Assembly: GCA_002314885.1 (NCBI GenBank)
Contig: DCHT01000066.1
Location: 10,116 to 74,115 of the forward strand
Source of the DNA: Bacteroidales bacterium UBA1745
GTDB taxonomy: Bacteria > Bacteroidota > Bacteroidia > Bacteroidales > UBA932
Direction of reading: 5' to 3'
Length of the DNA: 64,000 bases
In this document: piece by piece, positions 17,196 to 25,482 of the stretch
Layout: each line of letters begins with the position of its first letter
Numbering within the stretch: position 1 is the first letter of the stretch
Notes under the pieces: model-generated
Seen by the model: only the letters and a program-made list of their open reading frames with translations
Told to the model about the DNA's origin: nothing
Database searches by the model: none
Program-made: the position numbers and the translations under genes

Positions 17196-18695
17196 ATGAA
17201 GAAATTATTCTATTTCCTTGCAGCAGCCATTGCATTGACTATGGCCTCCTGCGAAAAGCCAGAACCAGAAACTCCTGGCACACCAATCACCGTCGATGAT
17301 GTTGTCGGAAAATGGGTAGCAAGCAGTTACAGTTATTATTCCGATGGCAAGTGTGTGTATTCTATGAATGACCACTATCTGGCAAATCAGGGTTCTCTCA
17401 TTTCTATTACCGTGAATGAGACGGCAGTCATCTCCGGTCCTATGTCATTGCCATATACTATCAATGGCGACAAGATGGTGGTGTCTGGCCTTCCTTCCAC
17501 TTTCAAGGATATTACTCTGACTGTGAAGGGCGGTCAACTCATACAGACACTGAATTTATCGGAGCCTGTCAAAGTTAATCTCAACGGCTCGGTAGTCAGC
17601 TATGACTGCGCTTATTCAGTCTATGAAAAGATCCTGCCTTTCACAGATGTCGAAGGCAAGACCTTTGATTATGTATCAGGAGAGGCTTACTATGACTACC
17701 AAGCCCTTGGAACTGTAAGCGACAGTGATCGTGCAAAATATAACATTATGAATTATGTTTATTTTGAGGATTCCAAGATGGGTCTGGCTGATTATATGAA
17801 ATTGTCCTATGAGGTCAACAATGATCTTATGTCGGCTAAACTCTTCAGCACCGATGACTGCGACATCTACAGTTATCTGCGTGCCAGCGACGGTGCACTT
17901 GTATTGTTTGTCAGGCCCCTTGGTGACGTTGAACTGACTATGGCTGATGGCTCGAAAGTGAAAGCAAATCAGTATTGTTTTACCTATAAGGAGCATATCT
18001 ATCCAAACTTCACGGTTGAAGACGTCGCCGGTTCCTGGGTTGCGCAGAACTTAAACCTTTATAACGAGGGTACCCTTGTTAAGTCACTGTCTATGGCAGA
18101 TATGTACTACCATAAGAAGCCGGAATATATTACGATTACCTCTGAATGTCTGAACAGGGAAGGCCTTGGCAAGGTTGGATACGATCTTAAGAATAATCAG
18201 ATGTTCCTTTCCATTTCTGCTTTCAAGTCCTGGAAGGTCACTTACGAAGATAACGTCCTTACTGAAACCATTACTCGCAGTACCTATAAAAACACCATTT
18301 ACGGCGTTGAATACGAGTATGACAAGATCGTTTCGGATTATGTCAGGATGACTCCTGCTTCTGAAATGGCTGATAAGATCTTTAAGATCAAACAGGTTGA
18401 TTACTACTTGAATTCTGAAATGAAGGGATCGAATACTTCTATCCCTGTGACTGATATGATGTCGACTTTCAAGCTCTCCTCAGGAAAGGCTGTATTCACT
18501 GGTTTCAGCTTCTCCTATGTTATCGACAATATGAATCTGTATTTTGATATGTCGACGACCGGCCGTTGTTATATTGTCTTTGTGGAAGGTGGAGCGAAGG
18601 CCCTTATGTTCGTCAATAGTACTACTACAACTTCTAATACTGTCAATGGAAAGGAGATAAGCTATAATCACCTGGTTGTAACATATACTCGATAG
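17196..18695 (+). CDS. Lipoprotein with repeated lipocalin-like domains
   Basis: A 499-residue lipoprotein (MKKLFYFLAAAIALTMASCE, lipobox ASC) with a Pro/Glu linker. Two similar halves are visible: VDDVVGKWVASSYSYYSDGK at about residue 28 and VEDVAGSWVAQNLNLYNEGT at about residue 273, each followed by strands with a thr/ser-rich beta pattern. A third, weaker copy begins near FKIKQVDYYLNSEMKG. The G-x-W opening is typical of lipocalin-like domains in Bacteroidota lipoproteins; the ligand is unknown. The gene is more AT-rich than its neighbours. It lies 36 bases after the preceding lipoprotein gene and 12 bases before the flavodiiron gene. Confidence 0.7.
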   Translation: MKKLFYFLAAAIALTMASCEKPEPETPGTPITVDDVVGKWVASSYSYYSDGKCVYSMNDHYLANQGSLISITVNETAVISGPMSLPYTINGDKMVVSGLPSTFKDITLTVKGGQLIQTLNLSEPVKVNLNGSVVSYDCAYSVYEKILPFTDVEGKTFDYVSGEAYYDYQALGTVSDSDRAKYNIMNYVYFEDSKMGLADYMKLSYEVNNDLMSAKLFSTDDCDIYSYLRASDGALVLFVRPLGDVELTMADGSKVKANQYCFTYKEHIYPNFTVEDVAGSWVAQNLNLYNEGTLVKSLSMADMYYHKKPEYITITSECLNREGLGKVGYDLKNNQMFLSISAFKSWKVTYEDNVLTETITRSTYKNTIYGVEYEYDKIVSDYVRMTPASEMADKIFKIKQVDYYLNSEMKGSNTSIPVTDMMSTFKLSSGKAVFTGFSFSYVIDNMNLYFDMSTTGRCYIVFVEGGAKALMFVNSTTTTSNTVNGKEISYNHLVVTYTR

Positions 18696-18707
18696 ACATT
18701 TATATTT

Positions 18708-19874
18708 ATGAAAACCATCTCAGACACCATCAGATATATTGGCTGTGACGATGCCGATATCCGACTTTTCGAATCCCAGTACGTCGTTCCGGAAGGAATG
18801 TGCTACAATTCCTATCTCATCCTCGATGAGAAGGTGGCGATTATGGACACTTCCGACAGACGCACTATGGAGCAGTGGAAGGCTAATCTTGTTGCTGCTC
18901 TGGAGGGGCGCAAGCCTGATTATCTGATAGTGCACCATCTGGAGCCTGACCACGCAAGCGGCATTGGCGAGGTGCTGGAAATGTATCCGGACATCACGGT
19001 CGTCTGCTCAGCTAAGGCCAAGGCGATGATTCCGCTTTTCTTCCCGGCAAGCGATCTGAGCGACCGCGTGCTGGCAGTGAAGGAAGGGGATACCCTCTGC
19101 CTGGGTCAGCACACTCTGACTTTCGTGATGGCCCCTATGGTGCATTGGCCTGAGGTTATGGTTACTTACGATGCCCTGGACAAGGTGCTCTTCTCTGCTG
19201 ACGGCTTCGGCAAGTTCGGCGTAATCGATTCAGAACCAGACGATTGGGCTTGCGAGGCCCGCCGCTATTATTTCAATATCTGCGGCAAGTACGGCGCTCC
19301 TGTGGCTACCTTGCTCAAGAAGGCCGCAGCGCTCGAGATTGAGCAGATCCTGCCTCTCCACGGCCCTCTCCTCAGCGGTGAGGCTATGGCCAATGCTCTC
19401 CATCTCTACTCCATCTGGAGCAGTTACGGAGTCGAGGCCGAGGGCGTTTTCGTGGCTTATGCATCCATTCACGGATGCACCGCCGAGGCTGCCGAGAAAT
19501 TGGCTGAAATCCTGCGCTCAAAGGGTTGCAAGAAGGTTTCCGTGGCTGATATCTGCCGCGAGGACATCCACGAGGGCGTCGAAGATGCCTTCAAGTATGG
19601 CAAGGTCGTCCTGGCCGCTTCCAGCTATGATGCCGGCCTCTTCACTCCAATGTACAACTTCCTCCACCTCCTTCAGATCAAGGGCTGGCAGAACCGCGAA
19701 GTTGCTCTGATTGAAAACGGCAGTTGGGCTCCTTGCGCCGCCAAGGTGATGAAGCAGATGCTGGAGGAAATGAAGGACATCACCATCAAGGGTGAGACCG
19801 TCACTCTCCGCGGCGTCCTGAAGGACAGCGACATTCCTGCGCTGGAGGCCCTTGCCGACGCGATTCTGGGGTAA
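18708..19874 (+). CDS. fprA: Flavodiiron protein (FprA-type A-type flavoprotein)
   Basis: A 388-residue two-domain protein. The N-terminal metallo-beta-lactamase-like domain carries the diiron motif HHLEPDHASG (His77, Glu79, Asp81, His82), APMVHWPEVM (His146), LFSADGFGKFG (Asp165) and ILPLHGPLLSG. The C-terminal flavodoxin domain begins VFVAYASIHGCTAEAAEKLA, the FMN phosphate-binding loop. The family reduces O2 to water or NO to N2O in anaerobes, using electrons from rubredoxin or reduced flavins. It is cytosolic and lies six bases upstream of crcB. All expected diiron ligands can be found, so an oxygen/NO-detoxifying role is likely. The symbol is by family; O2 versus NO preference cannot be read from the sequence. 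Confidence 0.93.
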   Translation: MKTISDTIRYIGCDDADIRLFESQYVVPEGMCYNSYLILDEKVAIMDTSDRRTMEQWKANLVAALEGRKPDYLIVHHLEPDHASGIGEVLEMYPDITVVCSAKAKAMIPLFFPASDLSDRVLAVKEGDTLCLGQHTLTFVMAPMVHWPEVMVTYDALDKVLFSADGFGKFGVIDSEPDDWACEARRYYFNICGKYGAPVATLLKKAAALEIEQILPLHGPLLSGEAMANALHLYSIWSSYGVEAEGVFVAYASIHGCTAEAAEKLAEILRSKGCKKVSVADICREDIHEGVEDAFKYGKVVLAASSYDAGLFTPMYNFLHLLQIKGWQNREVALIENGSWAPCAAKVMKQMLEEMKDITIKGETVTLRGVLKDSDIPALEALADAILG

Positions 19875-19880
19875 ACGACT

Positions 19881-20246
19881 ATGCTTAAGAATTTCCTTTT
19901 AATAGGGCTTGGTGGTGCCGTTGGAGCAATGCTCCGCTACGGCATCACCTTGCTTTTTACCGCTCTCTCCTGGTCGTCCAATGTCGGCACCTTCATCACC
20001 AATATCCTCGGATCTTTTGTGATGGGACTTCTTGTCGGATGCTTCAGCCAGTCGCCTTGGCTGCTGATGGCCACGGTCGGCCTCTGTGGCGGCTTCACCA
20101 CCTTCAGCACCTTCTCAATGCAGAGCGTCTCCCTCTTCCAATCTGGCAAATACGGCCTCGCTATCCTCTATATGGCCGCCACAGCCATCCTCTGCGTCCT
20201 CTTCGCCGCCCTTGGCTGGTGGCTGGGGCACAGGGTTTCGTGCTAG
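19881..20246 (+). CDS. crcB: Fluoride channel Fluc/CrcB
   Basis: A 121-residue, four-TM membrane protein with family motifs GLGGAVGAMLRYG, NVGTFITNILGSFVMGLLVG and VGLCGGFTTFSTFSMQSV (the Phe-rich stretch lines the fluoride pathway and the adjacent Thr/Ser region holds the central Na+ site). Fluc channels are dual-topology dimers that let fluoride out of the cell. Only one copy is present here, consistent with a homodimer. It is six bases after fprA and so shares its transcript; no space exists for a fluoride riboswitch immediately upstream. A T-rich stretch follows before the convergent Ehr operon. Confidence 0.95.
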   Translation: MLKNFLLIGLGGAVGAMLRYGITLLFTALSWSSNVGTFITNILGSFVMGLLVGCFSQSPWLLMATVGLCGGFTTFSTFSMQSVSLFQSGKYGLAILYMAATAILCVLFAALGWWLGHRVSC

Positions 20247-20269
20247 TTTCGCTGTTTTTTTGACGAATC

Positions 20270-21019
20270 TTACTTTTTCCTCGTCAGATCCAGCACGCCG
20301 TTGATGACGGTCAGCGGATGAGCCGGATTTCCCGGGATGTAGAGGTCGACCTGGTGATTGTCCAGGAAGGAGCGGTCGAGGTCGGATGAGCCGGCGTACA
20401 TACCGCCGCTGATGGCGTCGGTGCCGTCGAGCACGATGATTCTAGGTTCTGGGCAGGCCTCGTAGGTGAGTTCCAGGGCCTTTGCCATATTGGCTGAGAT
20501 TGGGCCGGTGACGAGGACGCCGTCGGCGTGGCGAGGGGAGGCGGCGAATTCGATGCCGTAGCGGCCGAGGTCGAACTGCACGTTGCCGGTGGCGTTGAGC
20601 TCGGCTTCGCAGCTGCCGTCACCGCCGGCTGATACCTGCCTGAGCTTCAGGGAGTGGCGGAATATCTTGCGGATTTCCGGTCTGATTGCGTCCTTGTCGA
20701 TTTCGATAGGCTTGTCTTCGCCTTCGCGGATGATGAGCCTTTCGCGTACGTTGGTGGCGAGGTGGGTGTCATCGGTGAAGTGCACCTTCTGAGGGAAGCA
20801 CCTTTCGCATTCGCCGCAGAAGAGGCATTTGCCGAGGTCTATGCTGACTGGGGCCGTGCCGATTGCACCGCTTGGGCACAGGTCTGCGAAGGCCTGCTCA
20901 TCGACCTTTTCGGTGGAGATCACAGGACGGCCGCGGAATACGCCGGGAGCCTTTGCTGTGCGTACATCAGGAATGAACTGCTTGCCCTGATGGAAGAATA
21001 TCTTGAGATTGTCGAACAT
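20270..21019 (-). CDS. Ehr complex: ferredoxin-NuoB/HyfI-like fused small subunit, proximal cluster ligands mostly missing
   Basis: A 249-residue soluble subunit. The N-terminal part is ferredoxin-like, with KCLFCGECERCFP (Cys65, 68, 71, 74) and CPSGAIG (Cys48), enough for at least one [4Fe-4S] cluster. The C-terminal part (about 130-249) is the NuoB/HyfI fold: GSCEAEL, ACPEPRIIVLDGTDAISGG and VDLYIPGNPAHP. In active relatives these segments carry the four proximal-cluster cysteines (CxxC, GxC, PGC); here only Cys137 is left, the GxC position is Asp201 and the PGC position is Asn231. The start at 21019 is preferred over one ten codons upstream. It is last in the six-gene operon. Confidence 0.85.
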   Translation of the reverse strand: MFDNLKIFFHQGKQFIPDVRTAKAPGVFRGRPVISTEKVDEQAFADLCPSGAIGTAPVSIDLGKCLFCGECERCFPQKVHFTDDTHLATNVRERLIIREGEDKPIEIDKDAIRPEIRKIFRHSLKLRQVSAGGDGSCEAELNATGNVQFDLGRYGIEFAASPRHADGVLVTGPISANMAKALELTYEACPEPRIIVLDGTDAISGGMYAGSSDLDRSFLDNHQVDLYIPGNPAHPLTVINGVLDLTRKK

Positions 21020-21030
21020 AGCTTGAAATA

Positions 21031-22506
21031 TTAAAGGTCGTGTCCGCAATAGGACAGGTTGAAACTCTTGTTGCAGATAGGGAAGTCTGAGATTTCATTG
21101 CCTCTGACTGCGAGGGCAAGGGCCATCCAGTTGTGGAAGGAAGGGTCCTTGATCTTGTAGGCTGCGAGTTCGCCCTCTGCATCGGTAACTGCGCAGTGGC
21201 AGATTTCACCGCGCCATCCCTCGGTGAGGGAGATTGCGAATGAATCGGCCTTAGGAGTGCCTGCGGACTGCATTTTGCCATCGAATTCAGGCATATCTTC
21301 GAGCAGTGCCCTGACGATTCTCAGTGACTGCTTGACTTCGTCGATACGGAGTTCGGTGCGTGCGAGCACGTCGCCGGTGGTCTTCACGACTGGCTCAACA
21401 AGTCCCGCATAGAGGCCATACGGATGAGATGCCCTGATGTCCCTGGAGACGCCGGCGCATTTGGCTGCCATACCGACGGCTCCGATGGATTCCGCCTGCT
21501 CCTTGCTGACTACGCCGGTGCGCTCCAGACGGGAGAGGACTGAAGGGAAGTGCTGCACCTTATCGCACATCTCCAGGAAGTCACGCTCGTAGGCGGCGAG
21601 GTCGCTCAGGAGCTGCTGCCTGAGTTCCTCGGTGAAGGCGTATGGGGCGTATGCCGGGCGGACATTGCCCTTGCCCAGACGGTTGCCGCACCAGCGCTGT
21701 GAGAAATTCACGATAGGGGTGCGCAGGCGGCCGTAAACGGCTGCTCCGAGCTGATATGCCACATCGCCGCATATTGCGCCCAGATCGCCCGTATGATTGG
21801 CCATACGCTCAAGTTCTGCCGCGAGTGTCCTGGCCCAGAGCACGGATTTGTCGGGAGTGTAGCCGCAGAGGCTCTCCCAGACGCCTGCAAAGGCGGTGGA
21901 ATGGCTGACTGCGGTGTCGCCGGCAACGCCTTCCGCGAGCAGGACGCGCTCGATCAGACGCTTCTTCTCGAGCATAAGGCGCTCTGTGCCCCTGTGCTGC
22001 CAGCCGAGCTGGATTTCGAGATGGAGCACATCCTCACCGTTGCAGATGAAGCGGAAATGACCTGGTTCGATCACGCCGGCGTGGACAGGGCCTACACCGA
22101 CTTCGTGCAGTTCCTCGCCCTCCATCTTGAAGAATTCATATTTGTCAGGGAAGAAGTTGCGGACTGGCTTGTACCAAGGATGTCCTTCGAATTCGAGGCC
22201 CCAGTTCTCGTGGATTTCGCGCTCGTAGCGCTCCAGGGCGAGGATGTCCTTGGCTGCGGACTCCAGTTTCGCGCCTTTCTCCACGTCGCAGGCGAATACG
22301 AGTATGTCGTGGGCGTTGTCGTCCGCGATGCACATCATAAGCCTGAGTCCATCCCCGCAAGGATATGCGAAGTAGCTTGCGCAATGCCTTGCCTTGTCGC
22401 CCATAAGTTCGATTGTGAGCGTCCTGAAGCTGTCGTAGGCGAGGACTGGGATGTCCGCTACCTTTACGCAGCCTCCGTTATTTATATGAAGTATATTGTT
22501 GTCCAT
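21031..22506 (-). CDS. Ehr complex: HycE/HyfG-like (NuoC-NuoD fused) large subunit without [NiFe] ligands
   Basis: A 491-residue fusion of a NuoC-like N-terminus (about 1-125, with YEREIHENWGLEFEGHP) and a NuoD/hydrogenase-large-subunit domain (VGVGPVHAGVIEPGHFRF, QLGWQHRGTERLM). In [NiFe] hydrogenases four cysteines bind the metal site. Aligning by eye, the N-terminal CxxC pair is Ala195 and Thr198 in EGVAGDTAVSHSTAF, and the C-terminal pair is Ser485 and Gly488 in SFNLSYCGHDL. All four ligands are therefore absent and hydrogenase activity is not expected. This matches the Ehr class described as lacking the [NiFe] motif. It lies 11 bases upstream of the small-subunit gene. Confidence 0.88.
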   Translation of the reverse strand: MDNNILHINNGGCVKVADIPVLAYDSFRTLTIELMGDKARHCASYFAYPCGDGLRLMMCIADDNAHDILVFACDVEKGAKLESAAKDILALERYEREIHENWGLEFEGHPWYKPVRNFFPDKYEFFKMEGEELHEVGVGPVHAGVIEPGHFRFICNGEDVLHLEIQLGWQHRGTERLMLEKKRLIERVLLAEGVAGDTAVSHSTAFAGVWESLCGYTPDKSVLWARTLAAELERMANHTGDLGAICGDVAYQLGAAVYGRLRTPIVNFSQRWCGNRLGKGNVRPAYAPYAFTEELRQQLLSDLAAYERDFLEMCDKVQHFPSVLSRLERTGVVSKEQAESIGAVGMAAKCAGVSRDIRASHPYGLYAGLVEPVVKTTGDVLARTELRIDEVKQSLRIVRALLEDMPEFDGKMQSAGTPKADSFAISLTEGWRGEICHCAVTDAEGELAAYKIKDPSFHNWMALALAVRGNEISDFPICNKSFNLSYCGHDL

Positions 22507-22510
22507 AGCA

Positions 22511-23932
22511 TTACTGTAACATTGCTGCGGCCTGCTGGATGAGTTCGAGCAGGAATGCAGGAGGATTGAAGCCGATGTAGGCGGCGAGAACGAAGAGAAT
22601 CAGCTGTGAGACGGACTCCCAAGGGGATATCTTTATCTTCTCCACAGGCTTGGTGGCAGGGAGGAAGATGATGCGGAAGATGCTTCTGGCGAAGGCCCAG
22701 AGCAGCACTGTAAGCAGGAAGGCGGTGATTGCGAATACCACCCAGCTGCCGTTTGCTATCATAGCCTTGAAAACGAGCAATTCGCTGAAGAAGAGGCCTG
22801 AAGGCGGTACTGCGGCGATGCTGACGAAGCCCAGGAGCAGCACGAGTGCGCCGAAAGGATTGAGCTTGAGATAGTCGCCCATATCGTCTATCATCTTGCT
22901 GGAATAGACGCGCCAGAGCTGGGTGAAGTGGAAGAAGAGTCCGGACTTCACGAAGGTGTGCATCACGATGTGCAGCATTGCGGCGATGAAGCCTGCCTTG
23001 CCGAAGCACAGGCCCAGGGTGACGACTGACATATGCTCAATGCCTGAGTAGGCGAGCATACGCTTGACGTTGCTGATCCTCGCCATATAGATGGTGGCGA
23101 TGAAGAGAGTGATGAGCGCTGCGATGAGCATCACCATCCTTGCCCAATCGGCTACCGGAGTGCCGCTGATGGCTGAATAGACCCTGTAGATGCCGCAGAA
23201 GCCGAGGTTCATCAGTGCGCTGGCGAGCAGGGCGCCCGCAGGTGCAGGAGCTTTGTCCTTGGCGTCGACGCCGGCCGTGAACATTGGGAAGAGGCCCAGT
23301 TTCGCGGTGTATCCGGCGAAGATGAAGAGGAAGCCGAGCTTCATCCAGAAACTGTTCAGAGTGGCCTTGTGGGCCAGCAGGTCGGTGTAGAAGAGCTCGG
23401 AGCAGCCGTCGTGGAGAAGGGCTAGACTGATGAACAGTATGCCCACGAACACGAAGCTGATGCTGATCGCACAGACGAAGACGTATTTCCAGGTGGCCTC
23501 GAGGGCGAGTTTGCTGCGGTGGTGGTAGATGAGCATAGCCGCGCTGAGGGTGGTGATCTCAGTGAAGATCCAGGTCACTGCGGCGTGGTTGGCCAGGTAG
23601 CCCATAGTCATTGCGGCTATGAGGAGTACGCAGGAGGCGTTGTAGACTGCTGCGCTGCCAGGCGAGCTGAGCGGCTTGGTGAGATAGATGCGGCTGTGAA
23701 GGAGGGTAGGGTAGCTTACGATGGTGAGTGTGAGGAGCAGTATGAGCCCCATTGCATCGAAGCTGAAGTAGTTGAGTTCAGTGCAGCCCTGATGCAGCAT
23801 CGCGTGCACTGTGAGCAGGGTCTGAACTCCCAGGAAAAGCACTCCGAGTAGGTCGGAGAGCACTCTTGAACGGCTGAAGACCAGACCGATGACGATGCAG
23901 AAGACTGCTGCGAGATAAATTGCTGTGATCAT
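22511..23932 (-). CDS. Ehr complex: HyfF/NuoN-like antiporter-type membrane subunit
   Basis: A 473-residue polytopic protein of the Mrp/complex-I proton-translocating family (Proton_antipo_M). Recognisable membrane motifs are ITWIF-like WIFTEITTLSAAMLIYHH (conserved Glu), AKLGLFPMFTAGVDAKDKAP (broken-helix Lys region), MLAYSGIEHMSVVTLGL and FVKSGLFFHFTQLWRVYS. It should form part of the ion-pumping arm. The ATG at 23932 (MITAIYLAAVFC) is chosen over a position 11 codons upstream, which would run into the hyfE-like gene. Spacing is four bases on each side, so translation is likely coupled along the operon. Confidence 0.9.
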   Translation of the reverse strand: MITAIYLAAVFCIVIGLVFSRSRVLSDLLGVLFLGVQTLLTVHAMLHQGCTELNYFSFDAMGLILLLTLTIVSYPTLLHSRIYLTKPLSSPGSAAVYNASCVLLIAAMTMGYLANHAAVTWIFTEITTLSAAMLIYHHRSKLALEATWKYVFVCAISISFVFVGILFISLALLHDGCSELFYTDLLAHKATLNSFWMKLGFLFIFAGYTAKLGLFPMFTAGVDAKDKAPAPAGALLASALMNLGFCGIYRVYSAISGTPVADWARMVMLIAALITLFIATIYMARISNVKRMLAYSGIEHMSVVTLGLCFGKAGFIAAMLHIVMHTFVKSGLFFHFTQLWRVYSSKMIDDMGDYLKLNPFGALVLLLGFVSIAAVPPSGLFFSELLVFKAMIANGSWVVFAITAFLLTVLLWAFARSIFRIIFLPATKPVEKIKISPWESVSQLILFVLAAYIGFNPPAFLLELIQQAAAMLQ

Positions 23933-23936
23933 AGTC

Positions 23937-24566
23937 CTAGTCTTTGAGTTTGTTGAGTGAGTCAATGTCTACATCGTGGAATACGTCTCCGATCTTGTTG
24001 GCGAAGATTCCGAGGATGAGCACGGATGCGAAGATATCGAGCATTACGCCGAGGTTCACCAGGGCAGGCATTTCGTTACCGACTGCGAGCGAGAGTATGA
24101 ATACGCCGTTCTCGATCACGCAGTAGCCTACCACGTGGGTGAGGATCTTGCGTCGTGAGACTATGAGGTACAGACCGGTGAAAATGGCCGATACCGCGCC
24201 CACGAAGAAGAATTTGTCGAGTATGAGGTCGTCGATGCTGCCGGACAGAAGTATGGAGCCTACCACGATTCCCGCCACGATGAGCAGGGAAATGAAGTTC
24301 GGCAGATAAGGCTCGGTCTCACGTGTGATGCCGTTGTGGCGTATGATTCTCTCGAGGCAATATGGCACTGCGGCCGCCTTGAAGACTATGGTCTCGAGCA
24401 GTATGACGACGAGGTTGAAGATGTTGAAGTCCTTGAGGTGGAAGGCCGCCACGAGGAACAGCAGTATGCCCTGGAATACCAGGATCTTGATATAGTTCCT
24501 CATCCTGTTGGCAATGGCCATATAGAGCAGGGTGGCGAGGAATATTATAATAAGTGTTTCCAGCAT
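23937..24566 (-). CDS. Ehr complex: HyfE-like membrane subunit
   Basis: A 209-residue membrane protein with about seven hydrophobic helices, matching hydrogenase-4 component E (a NuoK-related subunit with extra N-terminal helices). Useful landmarks are IFNLVVILLETIVFKAAAVP near residue 55 (Glu and Lys in the membrane), SRRKILTHVVGYCVIENGVF and LGVMLDIFASVLILGIFANK. The GYCVIENG segment is the NuoK-like part with a buried Glu. It lies between the antiporter-like and NuoH-like genes with gaps of four and six bases. No cofactor is expected; it would contribute to the ion path of the complex. Confidence 0.9.
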   Translation of the reverse strand: MLETLIIIFLATLLYMAIANRMRNYIKILVFQGILLFLVAAFHLKDFNIFNLVVILLETIVFKAAAVPYCLERIIRHNGITRETEPYLPNFISLLIVAGIVVGSILLSGSIDDLILDKFFFVGAVSAIFTGLYLIVSRRKILTHVVGYCVIENGVFILSLAVGNEMPALVNLGVMLDIFASVLILGIFANKIGDVFHDVDIDSLNKLKD

Positions 24567-24572
24567 AGTTCC

Positions 24573-25478
24573 TTATACGAGTTGTCCGGACATAAGCATC
24601 ACTCCGAATACGGCGAGGAGGGCGATGCAGGCCAGTGTGAATATGAACTGAGGATTGTGGTTCATCCTGAAGCGGGCGGTGAATGACTCGTTGACGCCGA
24701 TGATCACTGCGCAGAGGACCTGTATTGCGAGGAATACAGGGATGCCGAATCCTACGGGGATGCTGCCGATGAAGAGATTTGCTATCAGGGCAGCGTACAT
24801 TGCGAACTTGAGGTAGCCGGTCACGAAGATGAGACCGAGGTCTATGCCGCTGTTGTCGAGGACCATAACCTCGTGAATCATAGTGAGTTCGAGGTGGGTC
24901 TTAGGGTCGTCCACAGGCATACGGCTGTTCTCTATCATCGCGAGGACGAGGAAGATGAACGCAGCGATGACTGCGAGCGCCCAGCTCATAGTGCTGCTTG
25001 GGTGCAGGGCCGCGAAGATGCTCTCGAAGGAGCTGTGTCCCGTCATCATTGCGAGGGAACCCATAATCAGGAAGAATGCAGGCTCTGCGAGCATTGAATA
25101 GGTGGCCTCGCGGGAGGCGCCCATACCTTCGAAGCTGGAGCCTGTGTCAAGTGCGCCGATGATGCAGAAGAACTTGCCGAGGGCGAGTGCGTAGGCGAAG
25201 AATACGAAGTCTCCGTTGAAGCTGATGAGACCGGCCTTGTGCCCGAATGGGACGCAGAGGCAGGCTATGATAACCGATGCCAGATAGACTGCAGGGGCCA
25301 TTTTGAATACCGGGCCGGTGACGTCGCTGTAGACTGCGCCCTTGCGGAAGAGCCTTATGACGTCCTGGATAGGCTGCATTATGCCGGGACCTTTTCTGCC
25401 GGCGCATCTGCTCTTCACGCGGCCTATGATACCGTTGAAGAAGAGCGCTGAAATGAGAATGAGTATCAGACTTGTCAT
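24573..25478 (-). CDS. Ehr complex: HyfC/NuoH-like membrane subunit
   Basis: A 301-residue membrane protein with the family signature SRMPVDDPKTHLELTMIHEV followed by MVLDNSGIDLGLI, the conserved acidic loop of HyfC/HycD/NuoH subunits that links the redox module to the ion channel. Other landmarks are KGPGIMQPIQDVIRLFRKGA near the N-terminus and a FRMNHNPQFIF segment near the C-terminus. The acidic residues of the E-channel region are kept, so energy coupling is still plausible even though the redox subunits lack [NiFe] ligands. It is second in the operon, four bases after the HyfB-like gene. Confidence 0.92.
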   Translation of the reverse strand: MTSLILILISALFFNGIIGRVKSRCAGRKGPGIMQPIQDVIRLFRKGAVYSDVTGPVFKMAPAVYLASVIIACLCVPFGHKAGLISFNGDFVFFAYALALGKFFCIIGALDTGSSFEGMGASREATYSMLAEPAFFLIMGSLAMMTGHSSFESIFAALHPSSTMSWALAVIAAFIFLVLAMIENSRMPVDDPKTHLELTMIHEVMVLDNSGIDLGLIFVTGYLKFAMYAALIANLFIGSIPVGFGIPVFLAIQVLCAVIIGVNESFTARFRMNHNPQFIFTLACIALLAVFGVMLMSGQLV

Positions 25479-25482
25479 ATCG

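Noticed and set aside
20247..20290. A bidirectional rho-independent terminator between crcB and the Ehr operon
   Set aside because: There is a T-run and a possible GACGA/TCGTC pairing, but the loop is long and the stem only five pairs, too weak to annotate.
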